Both the position numbers and the translations under genes were made by a program. Below the pieces are notes generated by a model. That model ran no database searches, was not told the DNA's origin, and saw only the letters and a list, made by a program, of their open reading frames with translations. DNA of 64,000 nt. Origin: Spinellus fusiger (lineage: Eukaryota; Mucoromycota; Mucoromycetes; Mucorales; Phycomycetaceae). Location: the NCBI GenBank assembly GCA_025094145.1, contig JALLLS010000019.1, forward strand, positions 1 through 64,000. Direction: 5' to 3'. Positions within the stretch are counted from its first letter, which is position 1. Every line of letters starts with the position of its first letter. Of this stretch, positions 1-12,412 are shown piece after piece.

Positions 1-1
1 G

Positions 2-193
2 CTCAAGGCAAGTCTTGCTGCTCTCAAGGCAGAGAGAGAGCAAGAGCAGCTGGAGCTACGTCTGCATGATCTGGAAGTAGAGGTAAATGACATCCACAGC
101 ATCACCCCCTCCCATAATAACACTCCCTTTTTTATATAGAACAAGGTACTTCGGTCTCTAATGGACTCCTCCATGCGCACCACCACTGCCTAA
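2..193 (+). CDS. 3' end of a coiled-coil protein gene (partial)
   Basis: Only the last 63 codons lie in the window. Frame 2 reads a charged, leucine-rich stretch (LKASLAALKAEREQEQLELR) typical of a coiled coil. It is interrupted by a GT-AG intron at 83-139 (GTAAAT...TATATAG). After the intron the frame continues with NKVLRSLMDSSMRTTTA and stops at 191-193. The intron is phase 0 and both sides stay in frame, which supports a real gene. Too little remains to name a family. The 5' part lies outside the window. Confidence 0.6.
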
Positions 194-378
194 GGAATGG
201 GTGTGGCTCTGCTCTTTTTTCTTTTGTAAATAACCTGGTCTTCTCATGCACATTGGATTCCCTCTTTTTTTGTTTTGTTTTTTTTTGTTTTCAAATTGTA
301 TTATAGTTTGTTCTTTAGTTGTAGATATTCTCTATTCTCTATTCTCTATTCTCTATTCTCCACTCTCTCAATAGCTTC

Positions 379-1150
379 CTAGATAGAATGGTAGCCTTCT
401 TCTTCCTTACTAAAGCAGCCCTGCATAAAACTATAGCCAGAAATAACAAAAGACGCAAAAGCAACGCCTACCATGGACAGACCAGGTCCTTGAGTAGCCA
501 CCAAGTGGGGATAGGTGACGGTGAGCTCATCAGCAGCATCGCCATACATAATCGTACACTCAGCAATCAGTAGGAGTGCAAAAACAGCAGCGGCCCAGCA
601 AAGAAACCCACGGCTATAATACTGATCCTGGTAGTATCGGTAGAACATTGCCCGTGTTAATGCCAGTGCAAATCCAACCCCACCACACAGCAGACAGAGA
701 ATGGCAGCCACGGATATCTTGGGGTCATGAGGAGGGTTGGGGGCTGCGAGTGGGTCCAGAGAACTGTCTTGGGCCACAGCATCCTTGAACAGAGAAGGAT
801 AGGTGGCATTGAGTCGGGCAGTGACATGGACATCTGGTGTGGTGTGAGATGAGGACAGTAGCAATAACAAACAGTCACTTACCAAAGGGCACTACCATCA
901 CACTGCTATCCGACACACACTGCCACTGAGGCGTCTGCTCACAGTAAGCACCCCATCCATACAGCACAGTGACTTGGCTCGGTGGGTTGTCTGTTATCTT
1001 GAGAAAGTAGATATCTTTGCTGGCATTGGTGTGGTTGGCGCTTAGACAGAGGGCAATGAGAACACAGCCTGTCAATGAGAAGAGCAGGCCGACGTAATTC
1101 ACAAACGACGGCTCAAGTCTCATTGCAAAGCGTCGAGGTTTTTCAGACAT
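379..1150 (-). CDS. Four-TM (Sur7/claudin-like) membrane protein
   Basis: Two exons, 1150-883 and 833-379, joined by a 49-nt GT-AG intron, give a 240-aa protein. Four hydrophobic segments are visible: FVNYVGLLFSLTGCVLIALC near residues 15-37, then ISVAAILCLLCGGVGFALAL, GFLCWAAAVFALLLIAECTI and GLSMVGVAFASFVISGYSF. Between TM1 and TM2 lies a loop of roughly 80 residues with two cysteines (AYCEQTPQWQC). One large extracellular loop followed by three close TMs is the layout of fungal Sur7/PalI and claudin-like proteins; the family assignment is by architecture only. The start is MSEKPRRF; an in-frame ATG at 1186 would add 12 residues. The C-terminus ends in an acidic cytoplasmic tail. Confidence 0.7.
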
Positions 1151-1407
1151 GAGGGAAAAAGAAAGAAAGCTGCGGTTTGAAAACAAAAGTCACCCTTTCT
1201 CCTTCTCTCTTTCTTTTCTCTCCAAAATAGCCTATAAAAGTCTTAAATAATCTCAACAGCCCACCTTTTTATTATTATGTTAATAATTATGTTATTAATT
1301 ATGTTATTAATTATGTTATTAATTATTTCTTTTGGACCCAACACCCTTTTCTCTCTCTCTTTCTTCTCTCAGTAGCTCTTACTCTATTATTCCACAGTCA
1401 CACTTCC

Positions 1408-1793
1408 ATGAGCTCTCTCTTGGCTATTCTATTGGTTGTGAACTCTACTCGTGGCCATCACTACGTCTTTAGCTATCCTGAAGACCCAAAAAGACCTCTC
1501 TCTTCACGTGACCCCAACGACACTACCTCCACTGCCACCTATGTTGCCAATCCTAGGTACATGCCTACAGACGACTCCCTTAATAAACACCGTAAAGACC
1601 CTCAGGAAGACAGTGAAGATGCCTTGTTTGCAGGAAGAGACTGTATTCTTAATATGGAAGTGGGATTTCTTGCCGACGCCCTTGCTCCCAAACCTCCTCT
1701 CTGTGACCGTAAATTCCAACTGAGTATTGATGACTTGACATTTGTGGGTCATCCTGTCAGCCTCACTCCCTCCCACACCCACCACCCTGCGAG

Positions 1794-1829
<36 letters not shown>

Positions 1830-3192
1830 CACTAACACCTCCAACACCTCCAACACCACCACTACTACTACTACCACTATCAACACCAACACCACCAACA
1901 CCAACACCACTCCTCCTCTTTTCCCTCTTCCTCCTCCTCCTCTTCCAACAACAACAACAACAACAACAACAACGTGTGCTGCTGCAACAAAGAATAACTC
2001 CTTGGATGAAGACAAGTCACACTACCCAGCCACCCACATGACCCTCTTCCATGTCGTGTTTGTCCTGTCTCCTCCTGACCTCGAACTCAATGGCCAGGTG
2101 GAGGCTATCTACGACCATGTTGTTCTGCGCTACACTTCTGCCCTCCGCTACGAACAGTTACGCTGTGGCTATGTGCAGCAGGAGATTGACAAGGTGCTTG
2201 CTCTCAAAGAAGACGCACTCAACAAGGGCACCCCCTATGCCCAGGTCACTCAGGCCATTCTCCGTGTGTCCTCGCTGACAAGAGACATGCGACAGATCTT
2301 TCTGGCCATTTCCACCAACACAACCGCCCACCTTATTATCAATGACTTTATTGATCTTTCACTGCAGATCCCTCTGCTAGGGCAGGTGTGTCCTCCCAAT
2401 GCAGAGGGAGCAGCATGGACACGTGAGGGCCATGCCTCTTGGCTGATGGACATCTATGGTGTAGGAGGGTATGTGTATGACACGTATCCTGTACTGTGTC
2501 CCTATCATACCCTGCTACTACTGGAGGATCCTGAGGAGGTGCTCAAGAACATGCCATTAGATGCAAGTCCTACACTTGTGCATCTAGTCCAGATTCTGAC
2601 TCCCACGCAAAGGTAAACAGGGTCTCTCTCTTTCTCTTTTCTTTCTCTCTTTTATTATTATTATTTCTGAAAGAGAAAGATAGAAAGATAGAAAGATAGA
2701 AAGATAGAAAGATAGAAGCAAGGAGTGTGTATTTATACAGAGGGTACCTTTATGTCTAGTCTTCAGGAACTTCATCTCTTGCTGGACTGCTCCCTGGCAC
2801 AGATGTACCGCCTGGCTGCCCACTTGATCTATTGGAGAAAGGCCAAACTCATCCATACCATTCATGTACGCAACCACTATGTTGTGTCTCCCCTTGCCAA
2901 ACTGGACGAGTAAGTCCCATGTGATCTGTTGCTGTTGATGTTGTGTGTTCTTATGGTTTGGGGCGTGTGGGCAAGTATTTCTGCACTGGATCAGGACTTT
3001 CGCCTACATATTCCTAACCTTGATCTTCCTACTTTGCTATCCCAACTGTCGGTGGCCAAGCCTCTGTATAAGATTGCGCCTACCAAGGGGTTGAGGAATC
3101 AGTATTTAGAGGCCATTACGTACCTTGTGCGTAAGGATCTTGTGGTTCAGCTGCATATGTTTCTTGTGCTTGTCCTGCCTTTCCCACCACGC

Positions 3193-3225
<33 letters not shown>

Positions 3226-3729
3226 ATACAAGGGTCAGTTCCCGTCCCAGTGCAAGGACATGCTCCTACACAGGACAGCGAGAATGAAGAAGAGCCTCGA
3301 CGGGGTGTGGACATGGCCATGAGTCCAGGTGAATTGGAATGGAAGGCACTGAAACGTCTGGCACATGAAAAAGCACCCAAGGAAATTGCAGATCTGTTTG
3401 AAAGGTATATTTTCTTTCTTTTTTTCTTTCTTATGGCTACGTTGGAGAGAATACTTCCATGTTTATTATGTGTAGAGGGTGTATACTATGTCTATCGATC
3501 TATCTATATAAAAATGGGTGTCTAATATTCATCTATCTATCTATCTATCTATATTTATATATATATATATATATGTATTTTTTTTTTAAAAAAAAAAAGG
3601 TTGATTCCCTATATGGATGGTAAGCATCCCATCGAAGAAATCATGTATCGTGAAGGAGTCTCCAGGCGACAGCTCAGCCTGGTGCTTAAATATTACAGAG
3701 ACAATATTGTCACAGTGCATCATTACTAA
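1408..3729 (+). CDS. NPR3: Nitrogen permease regulator 3 (GATOR1/SEACIT subunit)
   Basis: Four exons (1408-2612, 2760-2909, 2976-3404, 3600-3729); all junctions are GT-AG and in frame. The N-terminus SLLAILLVVNSTRGHHYVFS is the classic Npr3 opening, followed by FHVVFVLSPPDLE and later the longin/C-terminal Npr3 blocks (LIPLLGQ-type core, LAAHLIYWRKAKLIH). The last exon ends with a winged-helix-like segment (HPIEEIMYREGVSRRQLSLV). In other fungi Npr3 pairs with Npr2 in the complex that inhibits TORC1 on the vacuole when amino acids are scarce. Oddities: residues about 131-196 are an expanded tract of Thr/Ala/Asn/Pro encoded by triplet microsatellites, and exon 3 has a (QA)n run from GGCACA repeats. 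The acceptor of exon 4 follows a poly-T/poly-A block. Confidence 0.88.
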
Positions 3730-3757
3730 GCACAGGAAAATATATATACAAATATAT

Positions 3758-6567
3758 TTATACTTGATGGAAAGTGCCACGCTTCTTGCGGTGTCCACTG
3801 TGTCCGTGATGGGCCTTGTCCAGATGGGAGACATGGTGTTTGCCATTGCAGCACATGCGGACATCCTCGAGGGTTTCTTCATTATCACTTGCATGACTTG
3901 TAGGGGCATCCGAGTGTTCCTGCTTGACATCGTCTTGCTTGTCTATGTCCCGGTAAAGAAGATGGTGAAGGGCCTATCAAGAGAGAGAGAGAGAAAGTAT
4001 TAGTGTTAGTGTTCATGTCAGTAGAGAAAGAAAACAAAAACAAAAAAAAACAAAGACTCACCTCATACCATACAGCATGGATTTCTTCTGTGGGTGCTGT
4101 GAGTCGAATTTGACGTGCACTTGTCTGCAGTATTAAACTGAAACTGCATGTCAATGGGTCTGCCATAACATTCACACTCTCCACAACAGCTATTCACAGA
4201 AAGAAAGAAAAAAGTTGTGAGTATGAATGTGTTTGTGTTTTCATGCTCTTCTCTTCTGCCAGTGTCTATTTACCACTTCTTGTCTTGGCATCGTCTCCTT
4301 TTCCAGGAGCATGGCTGTTCCAGTATAGAGTGCGTGTGTAGGGATGGAGCCAGAAGAAGCGTCGGTGGCGACGTTCAGAAAGACCCCCTCCCACTGTTTT
4401 GCGTGTGTACTTCCACAACCAATCTCCAATCATGGTCTGTGTGATGGCACCAATAAAGGACTCGGAGGCACTCTTCTGCTGAATTGGCAGAGGCGTCTCA
4501 TGGGTAATAGAAGAGACACTCGATGCATTGGAGACTCTTCGTGGTTTGTCCAGGTACTGGAAGTCAGAGGGAACGATCATGGACTGTGCCTTGAGAACAA
4601 GAGAAGCAGGAGGAGAGGTTGTGGGTCGTGCTGGAATGACATGGGTGTCGGGTGGTGTGAGTAGTGTATCAACAACACTGGGGAATGTCTCTTCTTCACA
4701 TTGAGTCATGATATTGAGGACATAGATGGGATCTAAAGGATCGGATGCCTTTTCCTGCCATTGTGTGGGCTGCTGCTGTAAGATGGGCTGTACAGACACA
4801 GGCACTGTTTGAACAGCGACAGAGTGGGTGGAGGCTGCTGGAATGGCTGCTGGAATGGCTACAGTGGGCTCTGTCTGAGTAGCTACAGAACATGTCACTG
4901 CTACTGTTGATTCTGTTTGAGTAGAAATGCACTCTTGGCTTGGAGATGGCTTCAAATGAGCATACTGTGTGGCTCTGTTCAACTCATCTGCCATCGACAG
5001 ACTCCCCGACAAAACCATGGTCAGAGATTGAGCACCTTCAGGCGATAACATCTCATTCTCCATATCACTACCACTCTCTCCTTGCTCAAATTCAAAATCA
5101 TCCACTTCATCCTCAGATCGTTCTGGATCCACACCTTTAGGCAATCTCCCAGCTCCTCGAATACGACGTACATGTCGACGCTTTGTGTTGCTGCCTACAG
5201 TAGTCACCATGGAGGACTTTCTGCTGCGTTGAGTCTTTTGTGTATCCACCCACATGCGAGGATCATTCTGAAGCTGCTCTACCTGCTCCTGTGTCTCTCC
5301 CAACAACTTCTTGAGTTCGAACTTTTCTGTCTTTTCTTTATGAAGATTTGATCTCAAATTAGACACCATACGATGTGCATGGGCCAGGGATGTTTTGAGG
5401 GTTTCCAACTCCATGGTGGGCTGGCGAACAATTGGGACGGGACTGGCACTGTCTTTGGGCTTCAAGGAGGTCTCTGGGACTTCCTGTTCCACCGAAACAG
5501 GTTCCTCAATGACAGGTTCCTTGGCAGTCTTCGCGTAGGTACGCAACAGAGCTAATTCACTCTCCAGGGCTTCCATTCTAGCATAATGGTCTGCTCTTTC
5601 TCTCTCCAAGGCCATGGTGCTTCTTCGTGCTGCTGCCATGTCCTGTTCATGGCGTACCTTGAGTGAATCCATCATAGCCTGCTGCTTCTCTTCCTTGACA
5701 TGTGCACTGTCCAGGTCGGTCTGTAGTGCACCCACATGCTGCAATATCTTTTGTTGGTCATTGTTGGATTTGCCAAGGTGTTGCTGGAGTTCTGTGACAG
5801 AGGAGGTCAACTCTTGTCTCGCTAATTCCAAGTTCCAGGTCTCTTCCTTGAATCTCTCTAGAGAAGAAGATGAGTACACAACACACAACACACAACACAC
5901 ACACACAACACAAAAAACTACCTTCAATTTCTTCTTTTTGTTTTAATTGCTGAAAGAGACCCTCCATAGACCTCTCGTTTTCTGCCAATTGGGCTTCCGA
6001 AGCCTTGAGCAGCTCCTCCTTTTCCTGTAAGAGTGTCTGCATCTTTCTTACTTCTAGCAACAATCCCTGTCCAATCTCAGTGGCAAACTCAATATCAGTG
6101 TTTCTCTTGTCTTTGTTGGGGATCTTTGACCGTCGCTTTGTAGGGGTGGATCCAGTAGGGGGTGGAGGCAACAGAACAGCCTCCGACTCAGCCAAGGGGT
6201 TGGGCTTACTGCGATAAGCACTCAAATCCCTCTCCAGGCTCTTCAATCTTGCCTGAGTCGTGGCAATGTGTTCATCTGACGAATATCCTGAGCCAGTGAT
6301 AGAGCCCGAGGAAGCCGAGGCAGAAGGAGCAGGGGAGTCGGGAGAGACACTCAATTGGTTTATTCTGTCCTGGAGTTGGTGGATTTGGCGCATCAAGAAA
6401 CTTCTACCAATCGCGTTGGGGGAAGCATCAAGTCGACGTTTCTTTTCTTCTAGCTGATCTTTTAGTTCTTGGATGCTGGTAATTGTAGAAATGGAATTGG
6501 AAAGAGAGAATTCTGGAGCCATCATAGGAAGAGGAGGAGGAGCAGTCGTGGACTGTTGTTTAAACAT
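3758..6567 (-). CDS. Num1/Mcp5/ApsA-like cortical anchor with C-terminal PH domain
   Basis: Exons 6567-5922, 5857-4274, 4189-4062 and 3973-3758 join in frame to 857 aa. The N-terminal half has two coiled-coil regions (IQELKDQLEEKKRRLDA, then LEVRKMQTLLQEKEELLKA and onward through ERFKEETWNLELARQEL). The middle is acidic and low-complexity. Near residue 670 a PH domain begins with GDWLWKYTRK followed by RRHRRFFWLHPYTRTLYW, the hallmark of the Num1/Mcp5/ApsA PH family, and continues across two introns (IRLTAPTEEIHAVWYEALHH). In that family the PH domain binds PI(4,5)P2 and anchors dynein or mitochondria at the cortex. The tail is His-rich. At 857 aa it is far shorter than yeast Num1 and closer to Mcp5; no long internal repeats are seen. 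Confidence 0.82.
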
Positions 6568-7280
6568 ATTAGGTAATCAATGAGATGAAAGGAAGAGACA
6601 TAAAATAAGCATGGACAAAGAGAAAACACTTGCTACTCTATATGTCAAAAGGAGAGAAGAAAAAGGAAAGACTTTGAAGGAAAGGAAGTGGGTGTGTAAG
6701 GGAAGGAATGAATAATATAATATATATATATATATATTATATTATATTATATATATATATAATATAAGAAAAAGAGTGTGTGCAAAAGAAGGACAAGGAG
6801 AAAGTAAAGTAAAGTAAAAAAAAAAAAAAGAAAGACCAAAGTAAAAAAGAGTAACCATGGCAGCGATCACAGCAGTAGAAAAGAGCAGGCGACTGAAACA
6901 GTCCGGTAACACGGTGTTACATTTAATTTCTATTTTGGGTATGTGCCCTTCACATCTGCCATTGTTCCTTAAGTGCCTGAAGTATCATTGACTGCCCAAA
7001 AAAGCATAATAGCACGACACACTTGATCTTTCAGGGGCCGACAGATAGACCTTTGTGTTAAGTGGCCACGTTGATTCCAGCAATACCAGCACCACCACGT
7101 TGGCTCTGCACACTACGCTGGCCACGCGCACTCACCTTAGCACATGGTAAATGCTTATATAGCTACTGATGACATGGGTACAGTGTCTTTTTTATTTTGT
7201 TTTTTCTTTATTTATTATTATTACTATGTACAACAAACAAAACAAATCAAACAGTAGTGGTGGCATTAAGGAATGGTTCA
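6568..7280. other. Intergenic: Num1-like promoter plus unassigned GC-richer block
   Basis: Between the start of the Num1-like gene and the stop of the PPR gene. 6718-6768 is an (AT)n tract that is nearly palindromic. 6780-6850 is purine-rich. 6855-7145 is noticeably less AT-rich than other spacers and contains a 7-bp palindrome (GTAACAC-G-GTGTTAC at 6906-6920), but no ORF over 45 codons is convincing on either strand. I see no tRNA or snRNA signature that I can defend. Confidence 0.4.
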
Positions 7281-9278
7281 CTAGAGATACTCTTCTATTA
7301 CAGGATCAACCCAAAGACGACTACTTTTTGCATGTTTTATCTCTTCATTGAATTCATCGACAAGCAGTTGTACCTTGTCGGGTCGCCTGGCCTTTGTCCA
7401 TAAATCCATAAGAATAGTATAAGTCACAGTATTCGGCTGCTGATGTTCTGTCTCTTTCATCAGCTCAAATATCTGTTGTGCAGTATCATACATTCCGTAC
7501 TTGCCACAGACATCCATCAGAACATTGTAAGTGTATACATTGGGGCTAATATGCTCTTTTATCATGTCACTGTGAAAAGACAGTATCCCCGAGAATCCTG
7601 AAGTACAAGCATGGATCTTAAGAAACATGGTGTACAAGACAAGATCAAACTTGATGCCTGAAGCCAGTGCATGTTTGGCGATCTGCATAGAAGCAATGGC
7701 CAGGTTAGGATCGTCCTGCTGCTGAAAGGCCTTCATCACACAAGAGATAATCACCTCATTAGGCCTCACTTCATTCTCAAGCATAATCTCAAACCACCGT
7801 ATCACCCGTGGAATATCCTCTCTCGCAGCAAATGCATCAATGATGATGCTAAAACTATAGGTGTTGGGCTTAATGCCTGCCCTCCTCATTAAATCGTAAT
7901 AGACTACACTGGCTCTCGGCTCTCCCATTCTTCCATGCACTCGCATGATTTCTGAATAGGTGGTCACATCAGGCACAATGCCAAGAGAATGCATAGTGTC
8001 CAGCATATTGCACGCTCTCTCTTTTTCTCTTTGTTCTGAAAATGTATGAAGTAAAGCATTAAAGGATTTTAGAGTGGGTGTGGTTCCCATGGCCAACATC
8101 TTTTCAAAATGCCAAAGAGCCCCCCGACATCGACGGTGCCGTGTGTAGACCCGCATAAAGTTCACATACATCTGTTCAGTGTGGACAATGAACTCCTTTG
8201 TGCGGTCAAATATGTTGGTGGCCAGATCCAGTTGCTCCAGCTGCAGAAGCTGCCATATCATCTCCTCTATACCATCATGCGTCCCTGGAATATTAATAAA
8301 TGCATTCACTGCAGTGTAGCCCTCGCGCAGTCTTCCTTCACTGTACAAATGGTATATCTTCCCTAACCATAGTATGTCGGAGGCGGTAAGGGTTCGGCCG
8401 GATTCCTCAATGTCACAGTGGGCCATTGCTATTAAACTCATACGTGACTGGCACTCCTCGAGAGAGAGTGAACTGTCTTTTTGGATCAGTGCTATTAACT
8501 TTAGATAGTAAATACGTTTGATCCGCTTGTTTTCTCCTCTTTTCATTTTCATAAAGATGGTCCAGGCATCCGACCCATTTCTTTGTGCAATGGCTCGCAT
8601 CAACAGTTTGTAGAGTGGGATAGGAATCACCTGAGAATTGCTCAAGAGAACAGCAGAGGACTCTCCAAGCACGGTCTCAACATACCCCAGCAAGTCCTCT
8701 AGTTGTGAATGTCTGTCTGAATACACTGTCTGGGATTTAGCGAGTTCTCCAGCAAACCTGATGAGAGAATACAGCGAGCAGCAGAGATCTAGGGGAATGC
8801 GTTTGTTGAGAAGGCAAAGAGTGTTGAACTGTGCCCAGGCTCCTGATGCGTCTCCCTTTCGAATGGATAAATCCAAGTGAGCGAGTTCAATGTTGGATAT
8901 ATTAAACACCCCCAAGGGACCCTCTAGGTCCCTGGGCAGGTGTTTTATCTTGGGTATCTTTTTTGTTAGTGGTTCTGTCTTCAAGGTCGTGGTGTAGGTG
9001 CGATGGCGTAAAGGGTGAAGTTTAGTCCAACGTGTGACTGGACGTGTTTTGGAAAGAGGACTGTCAAACGCCCTGAGTAATGCGTTCAAGTGTGTTTGCC
9101 AGCAACAAGAGGCTATGATAGTGGGTCGGGGTCTTTCTTGTTTTGCACTGAGTAGGAGCGTGGAAGCCTTGTTGACATGAGCTGTTGACTTGCGCATCAT
9201 GGCCAACAGCTTACTTTTCTTCTCCTTTCGAGGTGTGTTCGAATTTGTCTTTGCAACCAGAGGGATAATTTTTGGCAA
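7281..9278 (-). CDS. Mitochondrial pentatricopeptide repeat (PPR) protein
   Basis: A single-exon gene of 665 aa. The first ~110 residues are rich in Lys, Arg, Ser and Thr with few acids (RKEKKSKLLAMMRKSTAHV, RTYTTTLKTEP), consistent with a mitochondrial presequence. From about residue 380 to the end, PPR units follow one another: TPTLKSFNALLHTFSEQREK, VPDVTTYSEIMRVHGRMGEP, KPNTYSFSIIIDAFAARED, RPNEVIISCVMKAF, SPNVYTYNVLMDVCGKYGM and QPNTVTYTILMDLWTKARRP. PPR proteins bind organellar RNA, so a role in mitochondrial mRNA maturation or translation is likely; the target is unknown. It shares a divergent, polypurine-rich promoter region with the Rab6-like gene. Confidence 0.85.
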   Translation of the reverse strand: MPKIIPLVAKTNSNTPRKEKKSKLLAMMRKSTAHVNKASTLLLSAKQERPRPTIIASCCWQTHLNALLRAFDSPLSKTRPVTRWTKLHPLRHRTYTTTLKTEPLTKKIPKIKHLPRDLEGPLGVFNISNIELAHLDLSIRKGDASGAWAQFNTLCLLNKRIPLDLCCSLYSLIRFAGELAKSQTVYSDRHSQLEDLLGYVETVLGESSAVLLSNSQVIPIPLYKLLMRAIAQRNGSDAWTIFMKMKRGENKRIKRIYYLKLIALIQKDSSLSLEECQSRMSLIAMAHCDIEESGRTLTASDILWLGKIYHLYSEGRLREGYTAVNAFINIPGTHDGIEEMIWQLLQLEQLDLATNIFDRTKEFIVHTEQMYVNFMRVYTRHRRCRGALWHFEKMLAMGTTPTLKSFNALLHTFSEQREKERACNMLDTMHSLGIVPDVTTYSEIMRVHGRMGEPRASVVYYDLMRRAGIKPNTYSFSIIIDAFAAREDIPRVIRWFEIMLENEVRPNEVIISCVMKAFQQQDDPNLAIASMQIAKHALASGIKFDLVLYTMFLKIHACTSGFSGILSFHSDMIKEHISPNVYTYNVLMDVCGKYGMYDTAQQIFELMKETEHQQPNTVTYTILMDLWTKARRPDKVQLLVDEFNEEIKHAKSSRLWVDPVIEEYL

Positions 9279-9690
9279 ACAAGGGTAAACCGGTCCTAAA
9301 TGTGACTTGTAAGGTGACGTCTAAATTTTTCCTTTCTCTCTCTCTCCTTTTCCACCTTCCTCTTTTGTTCTTTTTTTTCCCTTTAATGGTCTTTTTTTTT
9401 CTTCTTCTTTTTCTGCCTAATTAAACCCATTTGTCAAAAATAATCTGTCGGCGGTAGAAGAGAAGAAGAAGAGAAGAAGAGAAGAAGAGAAGAAGAAGAA
9501 AAAGAAAAAAAAAGAAAGAAAGAGAAGAAAAATAAGCAGATAACAGATAGAGATATAGATCAATATAAAAGACAGGGCGACGTAGATGAATATGTGACGG
9601 TCATAAGACCGCTTTCTCTTTTCTTATCTTCTCTTTTCTTCTTCTCTTCTTCTCTTCTTCTCTTCTCTTCTCTTCTCTTCTTCTTCTCTT
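9279..9690. promoter_or_regulatory. Divergent promoter with mirror polypurine/polypyrimidine tracts
   Basis: This 412-bp region separates the oppositely transcribed PPR and Rab6-like genes. It contains a GAAGAAGAGAA-type purine tract (9459-9533) and, about 70 bp further, a TCTTCTCTTC pyrimidine tract (9609-9690) ending at the Rab6 ATG. The two tracts are complementary to each other, so they could pair as a long imperfect hairpin. Both core promoters must lie here; no clear TATA box was assigned. Confidence 0.45.
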
Positions 9691-10616
<926 letters not shown>

Positions 10617-10901
10617 TAATAAGGAGACGTCTAATATAGCTGCTGGTCTGCAGGCCTACTTTTTCATTGTTTCTTTCATTCAATGACTTCTTCATCTACA
10701 CATCCCTCAACATACATTCTCTCTTTCTCTCTTATCCAAACACCCATACACAAATCTACACACAAATCTACACATAAATCTACATACAAATACACACACA
10801 CACACAAATCTACATACATATACATATATTGGGATCAATGAATATAATACATTCTCTATTTCAATGTTACAAGCTTGACCTAATGTAATGTTAGCCATTA
10901 T

Positions 10902-12152
10902 TCATTCTACACGGAGTAGGCTTACCTCAAACACAAGAGTAGCGTTACGGGGAATATCTGGGGGAGCACCACGCTTGCCATAAGCCAATTCAGCAGGAAT
11001 TGTCAACTTGCGCTCACCACCCAACTTCATGCCAACACAGCCAGTGTCCCATCCTTTGATGACCTCACCACGGCCCAGCAAGAAGCTAAAGGGCTTTCCG
11101 TTGGTGTTCTTATCAAAGACCTTGCCATTGGTGAGCTTGCCAATGTAGCGTACACCAATACGCTGTCCAGCCTTGGCACTCTGTCCTTCGCCAACCTTCT
11201 TGTCTTCAATGATAAGACCATTGGGGAGCTTAGTGATGGTAGACTTTTCTTCCTTCTTCTTGGGCTCCTCCTTCTTCTTGGGTTCTTCCTTCTTCTTGGG
11301 TTCTTCCTTCTTCTTGGGCTCTTCTGTCTTTTGCTTCTTGGCAGCTACCTCTGCCTTCTTAGTTTCGGCAGGACGCTTCTTTTCTTTCTTGGCCTCAACA
11401 GCAGGAACCTCTTCCTCTTCTTCTTCCTCTTCTAATTCCTCCAAGTAGGCACCACCTTCTTCATCGGAGCTATCAAGATCATCAGAGTTCAACTCTCCAT
11501 TCAAAAAAGCCTCGATCTTGGCACGGTCTACACCTTCAGGAAGGCTATAATAGCAAACATACTTATAAATACACTCTTCCTAGAATCACAGTAGAATTGA
11601 TATCTACTTACTCGTTAAGATCAATGTCACCATCATCTTCGCTGTCTTCATCCTCGCTGTTGATCTCTTCGTCATCAAAGACGTAGTTACCAACGAGATG
11701 AATAGCACTGGTATCATTAGCCAAAAGATACTATAAAAGAACACCACTTACCTATCACCCTCAACAGTAAAGGTGATGTCTTCACCCTCAACAAAGGTGA
11801 TGTCCAGAGGCTGTTGCTCAATCTAATCCAATGATACGTTTTATTTATTTATTCTTTGATGACCCATTGGATGGTTATTTAGATGATTATTTACCTTGTT
11901 GGGGGTCAAAGAGCACAACACAAAGTCATTGCCATCTACCTTGACACACAGAGAAGTGCGTTTGTTACCAGTAGCATCCGTGGCCAATGCAGCCTAACCA
12001 TAGAGTGTGGGTTACAATAACACAATAGCAGCGTATGTTTTTTATTTTCTTTATTTTCTTTATTATTATTATTGACTTACCATTGAGACACGGAAAGGTG
12101 CAGTCACTACCTGACTGAATGTCTTTTTGGGAATCACCTGTAAACCTAGCAT
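10902..12152 (-). CDS. Nuclear FKBP-type peptidyl-prolyl isomerase (Fpr3/Fpr4, FKBP39 type)
   Basis: Five exons (12152-12081, 11993-11895, 11822-11752, 11707-11612, 11544-10902) give 326 aa. The N-terminal ~95 residues form the nucleoplasmin-like domain of nuclear FKBPs ([40 protein letters not shown]). Acidic stretches ([26 protein letters not shown]) and a Lys-rich region with repeated EEPKKK follow. The C-terminal ~110 residues are the FKBP domain: [65 protein letters not shown]. Relatives are histone chaperones that isomerise histone and nucleolar prolines. The exon 3/4 junction uses an AG 44 nt downstream of the donor, not the nearer TATAG, because only that keeps [12 protein letters not shown] in frame. 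Confidence 0.92.
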
Positions 12153-12412
12153 AAGAGTTAGACGTTTTTCTTTTTTTTTTCTCTTTCTTGGAGTGTCTAT
12201 TTCTTATGGCGCTGTTGTTGTTGTTGTTTTTCTCTCTTTTTCTTCTTTTATTTTATTTACCCCAGAATCCTTGGACGCTCATAATAGAATTAACAAAGAG
12301 AGTGAAAGAGAGAAGGAGCGAGAAAATAACAATAGAAGAATTTTGTTCCTTTGAAAAAAGAAAAAAAAATAGTTTTAAAATGGTGACTGTTATATAAGCG
12401 CATTGTTCTGCT

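Noticed and set aside
1742..2041. Leucine/proline-rich ORF overlapping NPR3
   Set aside because: It is a shadow frame of the triplet repeats in NPR3 exon 1.
7014..7044. U2 snRNA-like match on the minus strand (TCGGCCCCTGAAAGATCAAGTGTG)
   Set aside because: AAGATCAAGTGT and TCGGCC recall U2, but the branch-point recognition sequence GTAGTA that must follow is absent (GTCGTG instead), and no U2 stem I can be formed.
10902..10922. Extra short intron at the end of the FKBP gene (GAG|GTAAGC...TAG)
   Set aside because: Read through, the end FEVSLLRVE is the expected FKBP C-terminus, and the supposed intron would be only 16 nt.
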